From Clostridium lentum (lineage in GTDB: Bacteria > Bacillota > Clostridia > Clostridiales > Clostridiaceae), in assembly GCF_014287815.1 (NCBI RefSeq), contig NZ_JACOOQ010000005.1, forward strand, positions 1 through 64,000: 64,000 bases of DNA, read 5' to 3'. Positions 43,787 through 52,548 of this stretch are shown here, piece after piece (the stretch's first letter is position 1; each line of letters starts with the position of its first letter). The notes beneath the pieces are model-generated. The model ran no database searches, was not told the origin of the DNA, and saw nothing but the letters and a program-made list of their open reading frames with translations. The position numbers and the translations under genes were made by a program.

Positions 43787-44008
43787 CTATTTAATTAAAA
43801 AAATATTCTTTGCATCTTTTTTTCTTATGGCTAAATCAAAGCCACGTATATTTATTACCAAGGGGTCACCAAGAGGAGCAACGCGTTTTAGTTCTACTTC
43901 CGTACCTTCTACTAATCCTAAAGCAGAAAGTCTTTTTGCTAACTTTAAGTCTCCTTTAATGCTATGAATTTTACCTTTTTCCCCTAATTTCAAATCACAT
44001 AAACTCAT
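43787..44008 (-). CDS. feoA: Ferrous iron transport protein A
   Basis: 73 residues forming the SH3-like FeoA fold: GEKGKIHSIKGD, RLSALGLVEGTEVELKRVAP, GDPLVINIRGFDLAIRKKDA. Cytoplasmic partner of FeoB. First gene of the operon, with GAGGTGATTTT before the ATG and a Fur box in the promoter. Confidence 0.95.
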   Translation of the reverse strand: MSLCDLKLGEKGKIHSIKGDLKLAKRLSALGLVEGTEVELKRVAPLGDPLVINIRGFDLAIRKKDAKNIFLIK

Positions 44009-44023
44009 AAAATCACCTCGAAT

Positions 44024-44038
44024 TGAAAATCATTATCG
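44024..44038 (-). promoter_or_regulatory. Fur box before feoAB
   Basis: TGAAAATCATTATCG matches the 7-1-7 Fur box TGATAATNATTATCA at 12 of 14 defined positions, 16 bases before the feoA ATG. Iron-dependent repression of feoAB is expected. Confidence 0.7.
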
Positions 44039-44214
44039 TCTGATTAGTTATGTCAATATAATATCAAAATCTTTATAAAAGGTCAATGAGGTGTACTTGT
44101 TATCTAAAAATTACATATATCTATAACAAAATAATTTTGTATGATATAATATATTCTATAAGTGTAGAATTAGTTTATACAGGCGATAAAATTATGTAGA
44201 GAAAGAGTGATATT

Positions 44215-44910
44215 GTGATTATTCGAGAAAATGTCATTGAAGTTGAAGGCTATGATGGGATTGATATGCTAGAAATTGATGGGGAAAAGTGTAAGCCAGA
44301 GGAATTGATATTTTTTGATTTAGAACATTATGTATATAAAAAACCTAAATGTATAGGTGTTTTTGGTGCTTGTATATATAATAATATAGACAAAAAGCTT
44401 TATGTTACCCAATATATGATTGAAAATAAAAGTGAAGTAGTAGATATATTAGTTTTAGCAAAGAAGTATTTTATAAAAATGAAGGAAATGAGAAAGAAGT
44501 CTATTGTGACCTTTTCTGGAAATAATGATTATACTGTTATTAATTATTTATTCAAGAAATACAATATAAATTTTAATATTGAAGGGGAATTTAAATCTAT
44601 CGATATTCAAAAGGAATATGAGAAAAATAAAAAGACTTCTATAGGGCTTAAGAACTTAGAAAAGATTTTTGAGATATTTAGAGAAGGCGAAGTAATAAGT
44701 GGATCAAATTTAGCTAAAACTTTTCATAAAGTTTTAAAAGATGATGAATATATTGAAAGAATGCCTAAAGAAAAAATTGATACTATCTTGCTATATAATG
44801 AGCAAGATGTAGTAAACTTATTTAAAATTCTTACTCTATGGGGAAGATATATGAAAGAAGAATTTTTAAGTGATGATGAGCAAAAAGAAGATGAAGAGGA
44901 AAGTCAATAA
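44215..44910 (+). CDS. RNase H-like / YprB-type exonuclease-fold protein
   Basis: 231 residues from a GTG start. Matches the YprB-type RNase H-like superfamily: LIFFDLEHYVY (first acidic pair D-x-E, about 31-41), VTFSGNNDYTVINYLFKKYN (about 99-118, second Asp), and LYNEQDVVNLFKI (YN-x-x-DV, about 200-212) in DEDDy style. A C-terminal acidic tail (SDDEQKEDEEES) follows. Probably a nuclease on DNA or RNA ends; partner unknown. Confidence 0.75.
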   Translation: MIIRENVIEVEGYDGIDMLEIDGEKCKPEELIFFDLEHYVYKKPKCIGVFGACIYNNIDKKLYVTQYMIENKSEVVDILVLAKKYFIKMKEMRKKSIVTFSGNNDYTVINYLFKKYNINFNIEGEFKSIDIQKEYEKNKKTSIGLKNLEKIFEIFREGEVISGSNLAKTFHKVLKDDEYIERMPKEKIDTILLYNEQDVVNLFKILTLWGRYMKEEFLSDDEQKEDEEESQ

Positions 44911-44957
44911 AAAAAATGAAAGATAGATTCTTTTTAAGAATAAATCTTTCATTTTTT
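44911..44957. terminator. Bidirectional terminator
   Basis: AAAAAATGAAAGAT (44911-44924) with ATCTTTCATTTTTT (44944-44957). Confidence 0.85.
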
Positions 44958-45826
44958 TATTGATAAGATATGGAAAAAGATGAACCATCAGATTTTATAA
45001 TTATGCTTCCTAAGAGGTCTGTTCTGTAAATTTTTATATGATGATTTTTTAAGAGATTTAATGTTGAATAAGCAGGATGACCATACTTATTCTTAGAGCC
45101 CACAGATATAATAGCGACTTTAGGATTTACTGAGTTTAAAAAAACTTCAGAGGTAGAGGAACTTGAACCGTGATGACCAATTTTTAGTATATCAGATTTG
45201 AGATTTATTTTATTATCAGTTAAAAATTTTTCATTTTCTAATTCTGCATCACCGGTAAATAAAAATGAAATATTTTTATATGTAAATTTTATTATTGGTG
45301 AATAAAGATTTAATTCATCATTTATATTTATATTTGGTAAAGTGTAAAATGTAATAGAGGTTCCTGTTCCTAAATTAATAGAGTTAGAACCTGTAGATAT
45401 AACGGAAATTTTTAAATTTTTATCGTTTAAAGCAGTAACCATATTTTCAAAGGTTATGGTTGAAGCAGTTGCTTTAGGTGCAAGAAATTTACCAATATGG
45501 TATTTGCGTATTAGGGCATCCATGTTTCCTATATGATCCTCGTGAGGGTGAGTGGCTATTACGTAGTCAAGCTTAAAAATATCTAGTTTATCTAGATAGT
45601 TCAGCAAATCATTTCTAGCGGTAGATGGTCCGGAATCTATTAGTAAATTATAATCATTAACGTTAATAAGGATACAGTCACCTTGCCCTACATCGATAAA
45701 ATGAACTGAAAGGTAATTGCTATTTGAATTAGTTTTATTATATAATGAGGTGAATTGCTGAGAACACAGTAAGGTAAGAATTAATATTAAAATGGTAGTA
45801 AAAGTTTTAAAGTGCGTCTTCTTCAT
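44957..45826 (-). CDS. ComEC-like metallo-beta-lactamase-fold protein, exported
   Basis: 289 residues. Signal/anchor at residues 1-24, then the MBL fold: SVHFIDVGQGDCILIN (about 40-55), LLIDSGPS, ATHPHEDHIGNM (HxHxDH, about 93-104), FTGDAELENEK and ILKIGHHGSSSSTS. This is the stand-alone version of the C-terminal nuclease-like domain of the DNA-uptake protein ComEC. Likely acts at the cell surface on nucleic acid or phosphodiesters. RBS GGAGGTGAA. Confidence 0.88.
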   Translation of the reverse strand: MKKTHFKTFTTILILILTLLCSQQFTSLYNKTNSNSNYLSVHFIDVGQGDCILINVNDYNLLIDSGPSTARNDLLNYLDKLDIFKLDYVIATHPHEDHIGNMDALIRKYHIGKFLAPKATASTITFENMVTALNDKNLKISVISTGSNSINLGTGTSITFYTLPNININDELNLYSPIIKFTYKNISFLFTGDAELENEKFLTDNKINLKSDILKIGHHGSSSSTSEVFLNSVNPKVAIISVGSKNKYGHPAYSTLNLLKNHHIKIYRTDLLGSIIIKSDGSSFSISYQ

Positions 45827-45941
45827 AATTCACCTCCATGGTTAAGAGTTTTGACATGAATATGAAATAATATTCGCTAAAAAATAAAAAAAAGTTAGAC
45901 TTATAGTTATATATTACAAAGTAAGGAGAATTAAAAGTAAT

Positions 45942-46658
45942 ATGTTTTTTAAAGGAATAATGTACATAATATATATGATTGTAGTAAGAATTAAAGGAAT
46001 TAAATATTCTTATTTAAAAAGATATAAGGGAGATGAAACAGCAGAAAAGTTTGTAGAAGATATAACCATGAAATGGTCTGATTACACAATTAAAACCATA
46101 GGAATAGAAATTGAAGTTGAAGGAAAAGAAAATATTCCTACAGAACATTGTGTATTTATAAGTAATCATACAAGTATATTGGATATTCCAATACTTTTTA
46201 GAACTATTGGAAAGCCTTTAGGGTTTATAGCGAAAAAAGAAATGTTAAAGGTACCTGTACTGGGATATTGGTTAGAAAAGGCTCATTGTGTTCCATTAGA
46301 TAGAAGCAATGCCAGAGAGGCTGTTAAATCTATTAGCGAAGGTGTAAAAAATATAAAAGAAGGGTTTTCTATGGTTATCTTCCCAGAGGGTACTAGAGGT
46401 AAAATGGGACAGGTAGGTGAATTTAAAAGAGGGAGTCTTAAATTAGCCACAAGAGCTGAGGCATTAATAGTTCCTGTAACTATTGAAGGAGCTAGCAAAG
46501 GGTTTGAAGATGAAAGAAGATTTAAACCTTGTAAAGTGAGGGTTGTATTTGGTAAAGCTATAGATACTTCAATGCTATCTAAAGATGAATTAGTTAATTT
46601 AGCTGCAAATATTAGGAGTGAAATAGTTTTGAATATAAAAGATTATGGATCAAATTGA
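45942..46658 (+). CDS. plsC: 1-acyl-sn-glycerol-3-phosphate acyltransferase (PlsC)
   Basis: 238 residues. N-terminal hydrophobic segment, then block I ISNHTSILDIPIL (NHx4D, about 71-83), block III VIFPEGTRGKMGQ (about 145-157) and block IV ALIVPVTIEGASK. Acylates lysophosphatidic acid to phosphatidic acid at the membrane. RBS AAGGAGA. Terminator overlaps the stop codon. Confidence 0.93.
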   Translation: MFFKGIMYIIYMIVVRIKGIKYSYLKRYKGDETAEKFVEDITMKWSDYTIKTIGIEIEVEGKENIPTEHCVFISNHTSILDIPILFRTIGKPLGFIAKKEMLKVPVLGYWLEKAHCVPLDRSNAREAVKSISEGVKNIKEGFSMVIFPEGTRGKMGQVGEFKRGSLKLATRAEALIVPVTIEGASKGFEDERRFKPCKVRVVFGKAIDTSMLSKDELVNLAANIRSEIVLNIKDYGSN

Positions 46659-46680
46659 AATATTAACTCAATTTGATCCA
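46646..46680 (+). terminator. Terminator of plsC
   Basis: TGGATCAAATTGA (46646-46658) with TCAATTTGATCCA (46668-46680), then TTGTTTTATC. Confidence 0.85.
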
Positions 46681-47021
46681 TTGTTTTATCAAAAATTCTT
46701 TTTATTATGCAATAATATTAAATTAAAAATTGCAAAAAAAATAGTTAAATATTTCATTACTATATAATATTTAGTTTTACATCACAAAAATACAAAAATT
46801 TAGTGAAAATAATAAGTAAAAAATTAAAATAAATTAAAAAAATACATATAAAATATTAAAAATATAAAAAAATATACGTAAAAAATTAAGTGAAAATAAA
46901 AGTGGATTAAAATAGTGAATAAAAATATTTTATTTATTGCAAAATAGTGATATAATGTAGGAGAGAGACAAGTATATTTGTGGTACAAATTGGTGTAAAA
47001 GTATAAATGGAGGGGACAAAA
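46681..47021. other. A-tract-rich intergenic region
   Basis: About 340 bases, nearly all A/T, with repeated A5-A7 runs between 46790 and 46900 at roughly 9-12 base spacing. TATAAT near 46951 (GTGATATAATG) is a probable -10 for the following gene. No ORF or RNA recognised. Confidence 0.5.
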
Positions 47022-48770
47022 ATGAAAAAAGAATTTTCTATTAGTAATGATAAAGTTTTATTGAATTTTTCAGCAAAATATTGTACTAATTTTGAGTCTG
47101 TTTTAGATAGTGAAGGATTTAGAAGGGTTTTAGATGTATATTTAAAAAAATCAGAAAAAAATGTTACGCTTTCATATAGATTTTTAACTGATTCTTTAGG
47201 AAGTAAGGATAGACATTTTATAAAAAGAGAACTACTTAAATTATTTAAATGGCTTACCATAATGGATGCAAATGAAATAATAGAAATTGAAAGTAATTAC
47301 AGAGCTATATTTGAAGATAATCAAGAGTTTATTAAGGTAATAGAAGATTTATATTTATTTTGGAGAAGATTAGAAAGATATACAATTATTCATACAGATA
47401 AAGTAAGACAAGGTATTGCAGCAATGAATTTTACTGAAGCTAACTCTGAATTTGCTAAGCTTATTTTAAGATTATATAGAAGAATAGAAGAAAATATTTT
47501 AGGAGTCTCTCCTAAAGTATTTAGACAGATACCAGCAGGAGGTAACTGCAGTCTTATGATTAACTCTCTTTTATGGCCAGTACCTAATTGTTATGAAATA
47601 TTAGAGGATATAAGTTTTATAGATTCTATATTATTAGAAGCTCCATTCATAACATATCCAAAGAAAAATACAAGAAATGGTATATTTAAAGAAATAAAAT
47701 ATAATCCATTAGAATACGCACATATAACTAAAGAGCATTGGTTCTGTTATCCTGCTAAAGTTGGAGAACTTTTGGCTTATGTGTATTTCCATAGAGATTT
47801 TATGGAGCACGGAGTTACTCTTTGTAATCTTTTTGAAATGGCAAAAGTAGAAGAATGTAGAGGTAGAAAACCAGATATGATATATGTCTTTGGGGCAACT
47901 GATGAGGATGAAGAATTAAAAACAGTATTTTATGATGACAAAGATAATAATATAATGCTTGGTTATGTAAATTATTCAGATGAAATAGATTATTTTGGTT
48001 ATATGAAAAAGATGCTATTAACACTGCATAATTTAATAATGATAAAAAGAGGATATCTACCAATACATGGTGCCATGGTAAATATTGAAATGAAGAATGG
48101 TAAGCATGCTAATGTTGTAATAATGGGAGATAGTGGTGCAGGTAAATCAGAAAGCTTAGAAGCATTAAGAGCACTTGGTGAAAATCAAATAAGTGGTATG
48201 ATAACTATCTTTGATGACATGGGTATATTTAAGGAGAAAGATGGCAATATTTATGGTTATGGAACAGAAATAGGTGCTTTTGTAAGATTAGATGATTTAG
48301 ATCAAGGATATGCATTTAAAGAATTAGATAGAAGTATATTTATGAACCCAGATAAAATTAATGCAAGGCTTGTTATGCCAGTAGCTCCATATAGTGAAAT
48401 AATAAAAGGATATAAAGTAGACTTATTCCTATATGCTAATAATTATACTGAAGTAAAAGAAAATGAAAAGCATATAGATTACTTTGAAAATGTTGAAGCA
48501 GCAATTAAGGTGTTTAAATCCGGTGCAAGAATGGCAAAGGGAACAACCACAGAAAAAGGCTTAGTTGAAAGTTATTTTGCTAATCCATTTGGACCAGTGC
48601 AAAAACAAAAGGAAACAGATATATTAATTGATAAATACTTTGAGACATTATATAGTGCTGGTGTTAAAGTTGGGCAAATTAAAACTTGTTTAGGAGTAAG
48701 GGGACAAGAAAAAAATGGTCCTAAAGATGCAGCATTAGAACTATTTGATATTATTAAATCTATTAAATAA
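47022..48770 (+). CDS. PEP carboxykinase/HPr-kinase-fold ATPase of unknown function
   Basis: 582 residues from the ATG at 47022 (TGGAGGGG upstream; an ATG 15 bases earlier is part of that site). N-terminal half (about 1-330) has no motif I recognise. The C-terminal part has LPIHGAMVNIEM, Walker A VIMGDSGAGKSESLEALRAL (about 368-387), ITIFDDMGIF (Walker B-like) and RGQEKNGPKDAALE, which resemble the kinase core shared by HPr kinase and PEP carboxykinase. Such proteins are often labelled phosphoenolpyruvate carboxykinase in clostridia, but it is not a standard PckA. Single gene; ATP-dependent phosphotransfer is the safest inference. Confidence 0.7.
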   Translation: MKKEFSISNDKVLLNFSAKYCTNFESVLDSEGFRRVLDVYLKKSEKNVTLSYRFLTDSLGSKDRHFIKRELLKLFKWLTIMDANEIIEIESNYRAIFEDNQEFIKVIEDLYLFWRRLERYTIIHTDKVRQGIAAMNFTEANSEFAKLILRLYRRIEENILGVSPKVFRQIPAGGNCSLMINSLLWPVPNCYEILEDISFIDSILLEAPFITYPKKNTRNGIFKEIKYNPLEYAHITKEHWFCYPAKVGELLAYVYFHRDFMEHGVTLCNLFEMAKVEECRGRKPDMIYVFGATDEDEELKTVFYDDKDNNIMLGYVNYSDEIDYFGYMKKMLLTLHNLIMIKRGYLPIHGAMVNIEMKNGKHANVVIMGDSGAGKSESLEALRALGENQISGMITIFDDMGIFKEKDGNIYGYGTEIGAFVRLDDLDQGYAFKELDRSIFMNPDKINARLVMPVAPYSEIIKGYKVDLFLYANNYTEVKENEKHIDYFENVEAAIKVFKSGARMAKGTTTEKGLVESYFANPFGPVQKQKETDILIDKYFETLYSAGVKVGQIKTCLGVRGQEKNGPKDAALELFDIIKSIK

Positions 48771-48809
48771 AACATAAGATATTGGCTTTTTCAGCCAATA
48801 TCTTATGTT
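48771..48809. terminator. Bidirectional terminator, 17-base stem
   Basis: Arms 48771-48787 and 48793-48809 are perfect complements around a 5-base loop, between convergent genes. Confidence 0.88.
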
Positions 48810-49471
48810 CATATTTTATTAAATGAAATTAATAATTGCAAATAAAGATTGTCTTTTATTAGTTCTTTATAAAAATTATATTGATGTATGTTGAGAGAAA
48901 CTAAACAACTGGAAAACCAATAAATATTCTGCAAAGGTATTCTTACAAATGTTAATTTATATGAGCTCATAATAAGATCACCAATGAAATAAAATAAAAT
49001 CAAAAAGCAAATGTAACCTAGTTTATTAGATGGTAGCAAAGATATAAGAAAAGAAAGTGCTGGATTTAATATTTTAATAAGTATAAGGGAGCTAATACCC
49101 CAAATCAGAGAAAAGTAGAGACATATATATCCTTTTATATTTAAAGGATAAGAAGTGTAATTCCAGTATCGTGTATGAAAGAAAGTATCTAAAGCCCAAC
49201 CAGTAATAAGCTCTAGTGCAGAAGTGAGTAAAATTGAAAAAATAAAAAGTGAGCAGAGATTATTTTTAAATTTATGAAGTAGTAAGTAAATTATAAGGAA
49301 GCCGAATCCATAAATAGTACAAAAAGGACCAGTTAAGAATCCTCTGTTAACAAAGTGATGATGAATTGAATAGGCATATAAGACTTCACATGTCCAACCT
49401 AAGAAAGAATAAAGAGTAAATAAAATAATCATCTTGTAAAGATTTGAATTTATGGATTTATAAATTTTCAT
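48809..49471 (-). CDS. Putative ABC-transporter type IV (CmpB-like) membrane protein
   Basis: 220 residues, about six membrane helices. YSFLGWTCEVLYAYSIHHHF, VNRGFLTGPFCTIYGFG and TGWALDTFFHTRYWNYTSYP are the conserved core of the family named putative ABC-transporter type IV (PF06541). No ATPase partner is nearby and transport function is unproven. Weak ribosome site (AAAGGATTG). Confidence 0.82.
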   Translation of the reverse strand: MKIYKSINSNLYKMIILFTLYSFLGWTCEVLYAYSIHHHFVNRGFLTGPFCTIYGFGFLIIYLLLHKFKNNLCSLFIFSILLTSALELITGWALDTFFHTRYWNYTSYPLNIKGYICLYFSLIWGISSLILIKILNPALSFLISLLPSNKLGYICFLILFYFIGDLIMSSYKLTFVRIPLQNIYWFSSCLVSLNIHQYNFYKELIKDNLYLQLLISFNKI

Positions 49472-49515
49472 TAATTATCAATCCTTTTAAATTTATATCA
49501 ATCATAAAAAACATA

Positions 49516-49545
49516 AAAAAGTCCTACATATTGGTAAGACTTTTT
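49516..49545 (-). terminator. Terminator of DUF378 gene
   Basis: AAAAAGTC (49516-49523) and GACTTTTT (49538-49545); short stem with 14-base loop. Confidence 0.5.
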
Positions 49546-49562
49546 CATCATTAGTTCTATAA

Positions 49563-49763
49563 TTAATCAATTACCTTACTTTTTGCAAAGAAAGAAATTG
49601 CATATAAGCCACTTATTCCAACAAGGGCATATATAATTCTACTGAACATTGTCATTGAGCCAAATAATGCTGCCACTAAATCGAATCTAAAGAAGCCTAT
49701 TAAGCCCCAGTTTACTGCACCTATTATTACTAAAAGTAAAGCTATAGTATCTAATACTTTCAT
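49563..49763 (-). CDS. DUF378 small membrane protein
   Basis: 66 residues, two membrane helices: IALLLVIIGAVNWGLIGFFR then FDLVAALFGSMTMFSRIIYA and LVGISGLYAISFF. GAVNWGLIG is the DUF378 hallmark. RBS AGGAGTTG. Function unknown. Confidence 0.92.
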   Translation of the reverse strand: MKVLDTIALLLVIIGAVNWGLIGFFRFDLVAALFGSMTMFSRIIYALVGISGLYAISFFAKSKVID

Positions 49764-49826
49764 AAAAACAACTCCTTTATATTTGTTTATATATATTTTT
49801 TACATAAAGAAGTGTTTTTATGTATT

Positions 49827-50294
49827 CTAAATTGTAATGTTTCTATCGATTGGTTGATTTAGTGAAATAATAGTATCAGTTCTTTGTATACCGTGGATTA
49901 CATTTATTTTATTTAAAAGAATATCTTGTAAATCAGAGATATTTTTACATATAACCTTAGCAAACACAGTATAATCTCCAGTTGTTAAATGAAGCTCAAC
50001 AACTTCGTTGATTTTAGACATTTCATTAACAACTTCTGTATAAGAAGAAGTCTTATCAATATAAATTCCTACAAAACAACATACATCATAACCAAGTTTA
50101 GGAAGATTTAAAAGAATTCTACTTCCTTTAATTATGTTTAATTCCTCCATTTTTTTCATTCTTACATGAATAGTACCACCACTAACATGACACATTCTGG
50201 CAATTTCCAAGTATGGAGTTCTACAGTCTTTGATTAATATATCTAAAATTTGAAGATCTAAGTCATCAAGTTGATAGTTTTGATTTAAACCCAT
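49827..50294 (-). CDS. Lrp/AsnC family transcriptional regulator
   Basis: 155 residues. HTH LDDLDLQILDILIKDCRTPY and EIARMCHVSGGTIHVRMKKM (about 9-50), then the RAM ligand-binding domain with VCCFVGIYID, EVVELHLTTGDYTVFAKVIC. The octameric regulators of this family respond to amino acids; the effector is unknown. RBS AAAAGGGGTG. Monocistronic. Confidence 0.93.
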   Translation of the reverse strand: MGLNQNYQLDDLDLQILDILIKDCRTPYLEIARMCHVSGGTIHVRMKKMEELNIIKGSRILLNLPKLGYDVCCFVGIYIDKTSSYTEVVNEMSKINEVVELHLTTGDYTVFAKVICKNISDLQDILLNKINVIHGIQRTDTIISLNQPIDRNITI

Positions 50295-50494
50295 TATAAC
50301 ACCCCTTTTAGTAATTTAATAATATCTTTAGTACATTTTATCAAAATATATATAAAAAATGAAGTGAAAAATAAAATCTTTTAATAGTGAGCTGTATATT
50401 TAACAATTTATCAAAAAATGGAATATAAAATTATGTTGAAAATATATTCATTTCCTTATAATATATAAGTATATTGTTATGAAGGGAGTATATA

Positions 50495-50845
50495 ATGATG
50501 AATTTTTTAAAATGGATATTATATTTTATATTATTATTTGCTTTGACTTTGGGAGTGTCATTTTTAGGGAGAAAATATGTTTTTTCAAAAGTTAGAATCA
50601 ATAAATTTATTCCATTAGCAATTGCAATTATATTATTAGTTGTACAAATGTTCTTACCAAGCATAGTTAGTTGGGGAAGTAATATTATTGTTGTAGTTAC
50701 AATGACTATACTAACAGTTACTTTTTTCATGTGGTTCTTAGAGATACAAGCTACTGGAGGACCTAAGAAAAAAGAAAAAGAAATAGTTATTAGACCTAAG
50801 GCTAAGCCTAATAGAGTTAAGCATTTAAATAAAGATGCAAAATAA
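50495..50845 (+). CDS. Small integral membrane protein, unknown
   Basis: 116 residues (or 115 from the second ATG). Three hydrophobic helices at about 5-22, 36-56 and 61-85, then a Lys/Arg-rich cytoplasmic tail (GGPKKKEKEIVIRPKAKPNR). RBS AAGGGAG. No known domain recognised; real coding is supported by the ribosome site, hydrophobic pattern and the terminator after it. Confidence 0.8.
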   Translation: MMNFLKWILYFILLFALTLGVSFLGRKYVFSKVRINKFIPLAIAIILLVVQMFLPSIVSWGSNIIVVVTMTILTVTFFMWFLEIQATGGPKKKEKEIVIRPKAKPNRVKHLNKDAK

Positions 50846-50856
50846 TTATATTTAAT

Positions 50857-50889
50857 ATTGGACTGCTGATTAATTTTCAGTAGTCCAAT
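50857..50889. terminator. Bidirectional terminator
   Basis: ATTGGACTGCTGA (50857-50869) with TCAGTAGTCCAAT (50877-50889), one G-T pair, then TTTTATTTTT. Confidence 0.85.
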
Positions 50890-51913
50890 TTTTATTTTTA
50901 ATTAGTGAATCTTCAATAAATATAGGAGAGCTTAAGGCTATTTTATTGTTTTCTTGCATCACTCTAATTACATACCATGTTTCATTTTTTTCATGAATAT
51001 GCTCGTAAAAATAGCGGATATAGTTTAAGTTAATATTTTCAATACTCTTTATTATAGTACCTTTATTGGAGATGATTTGTATATGCAGTATTCTATATTT
51101 TACATCCTCTACAAAAATACTAAACTTTAATTTATTGGAAGTAATAAATAAGGTATCACCCATGAATGTGTTATTTAAAAGGAAGTGGAATTTTAAAAAT
51201 TTAGATTCTGTTGAATAGGTACGGTGATTTCTAAATGCATCAATCAAGGAGTTTCTGGATAATTCATTACCTATATAGGCAGTTAGGTATTCTGAATCAG
51301 CAAAGTTTATGCGGTGGTTGTCTTGACCATTTATAGCACTGAGCTTCCACCCTCTATCTAGTAAAGCAAAGTAATATTTATCATGCCTAGTGTATTTAGA
51401 AGCAGGATTTCCGTTACAAACTTCAATGGAAGTTATAAGCTTATTTAAAATAGCATTATACTGAAGATTAAGTATGTTTTTATGAGGATGATTTATTGAT
51501 ATAAATGAGTTGTTATTATTTAGCATCCATAAGGTTAGTAAGCGGATATCAGATACAGTACCTGTAAAAAAAGAATTTGGATTTATTATATTTAAATCAC
51601 CATAAACACTTTTACATTCAAAACCTAGAATAGGAATAAAGTTGGAGGAGTTTTTATAAGCTTTAGTAGTAATTATGGTACTTAATTCCCATTTGCTCAT
51701 AAGGTCATCTTTATATTTTGTTTTAGTAATTAAAAAGGCATTATGGTCAGTTAAGAATAAGAAATCCAATCCGCATTTAATAGCTGCAGTATATATCTCA
51801 AGAGGATTTCCTTTTCCAGTTGAATAACTGCAATGGCAATGAGGAATACCATAATAGTATTTAATCTTATTTCGATCAAAAGTGATATTATTTCGATGCC
51901 TGCTTTTGCTCAA
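50870..51913 (-). CDS. PHP-domain protein with C-terminal beta domain
   Basis: 347 residues from a TTG start with GTGAGGAAAG upstream. N-terminal PHP: YGIPHCHCSYSTGKGNPLEI (HxH, about 20-27), LDFLFLTDHNAFLI (TDHN about 55-58), later ISINHPHKN and NGQDNHRIN completing the metal set. The last 110 residues (KLKFSIFVEDVKYRILHIQI...) form a beta-rich domain similar to that in CehA-like metallohydrolases. Likely phosphoesterase; substrate unknown. Confidence 0.82.
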   Translation of the reverse strand: MSKSRHRNNITFDRNKIKYYYGIPHCHCSYSTGKGNPLEIYTAAIKCGLDFLFLTDHNAFLITKTKYKDDLMSKWELSTIITTKAYKNSSNFIPILGFECKSVYGDLNIINPNSFFTGTVSDIRLLTLWMLNNNNSFISINHPHKNILNLQYNAILNKLITSIEVCNGNPASKYTRHDKYYFALLDRGWKLSAINGQDNHRINFADSEYLTAYIGNELSRNSLIDAFRNHRTYSTESKFLKFHFLLNNTFMGDTLFITSNKLKFSIFVEDVKYRILHIQIISNKGTIIKSIENINLNYIRYFYEHIHEKNETWYVIRVMQENNKIALSSPIFIEDSLIKNKNWTTEN

Positions 51914-52034
51914 AAACTTTCCTCACAAAAAGTTATTTATTCTATATATAGTATTCTAGTTATTAAAATAATGACAATAATAACAAAGAGTGATAAAATA
52001 AAGTGATAATTTTATCCAAGAGGTGACTGGGAGT

Positions 52035-52535
52035 ATGAAATTGCAGTTTAATGGTGTAGCCCCTAGTATAAATGAAAATGCATATGTATCGGAATCAGTA
52101 GATATTATAGGTGATGTTAAAGTTGAAGAAAACGTAAGCATTTGGTTTGGTGCCAGGTTAAGAGCTGATATGAACAAGATAGTAATAGGAGCAAATAGTA
52201 ATATTCAAGAAAATGCTGTAGTGCATGTTGATATAGAAAGTCCTGTAATTATAGGTGAAAATGTTACTATAGGACATAGTGCTATTATTCATGGGTGCAA
52301 TATAAGTAATAATGTTTTAGTTGGAATGGGTAGTATAATATTAAATAATGCTAAAATCTCAAAAAATTCAATTGTTGGAGCTGGTGCATTAGTAACTCAA
52401 GGTAAAGAGTTTGAAGAAGGGGTACTTATATTAGGTAATCCTGCAAAGGCTGTTAGGAAGTTATCAGAAGAAGAAATTAAAAGCATTAAGAGGTCAGCAG
52501 ACAATTATGTTGCTTTAAGTAAAAAATATAAGTAA
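52035..52535 (+). CDS. Gamma-class carbonic anhydrase-like protein
   Basis: 166 residues from ATG 52035, eight bases after GAGGTGAC. Left-handed beta-helix with hexapeptide repeats: SVDIIGDVKVEENVSIWFGA, RADMNKIVIGANSNIQENAV, HVDIESPVIIGENVTIGHSA, IIHGCNISNNVLVGMGS. The His triplet expected for metal sites is visible (VVHVD, IGHSAIIHG). Called YrdA/Cam type; actual CO2 hydration is not proven for many members. Followed after 13 bases by cvfB. Confidence 0.9.
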   Translation: MKLQFNGVAPSINENAYVSESVDIIGDVKVEENVSIWFGARLRADMNKIVIGANSNIQENAVVHVDIESPVIIGENVTIGHSAIIHGCNISNNVLVGMGSIILNNAKISKNSIVGAGALVTQGKEFEEGVLILGNPAKAVRKLSEEEIKSIKRSADNYVALSKKYK

Positions 52536-52548
52536 TTAGGAGGTCTAC

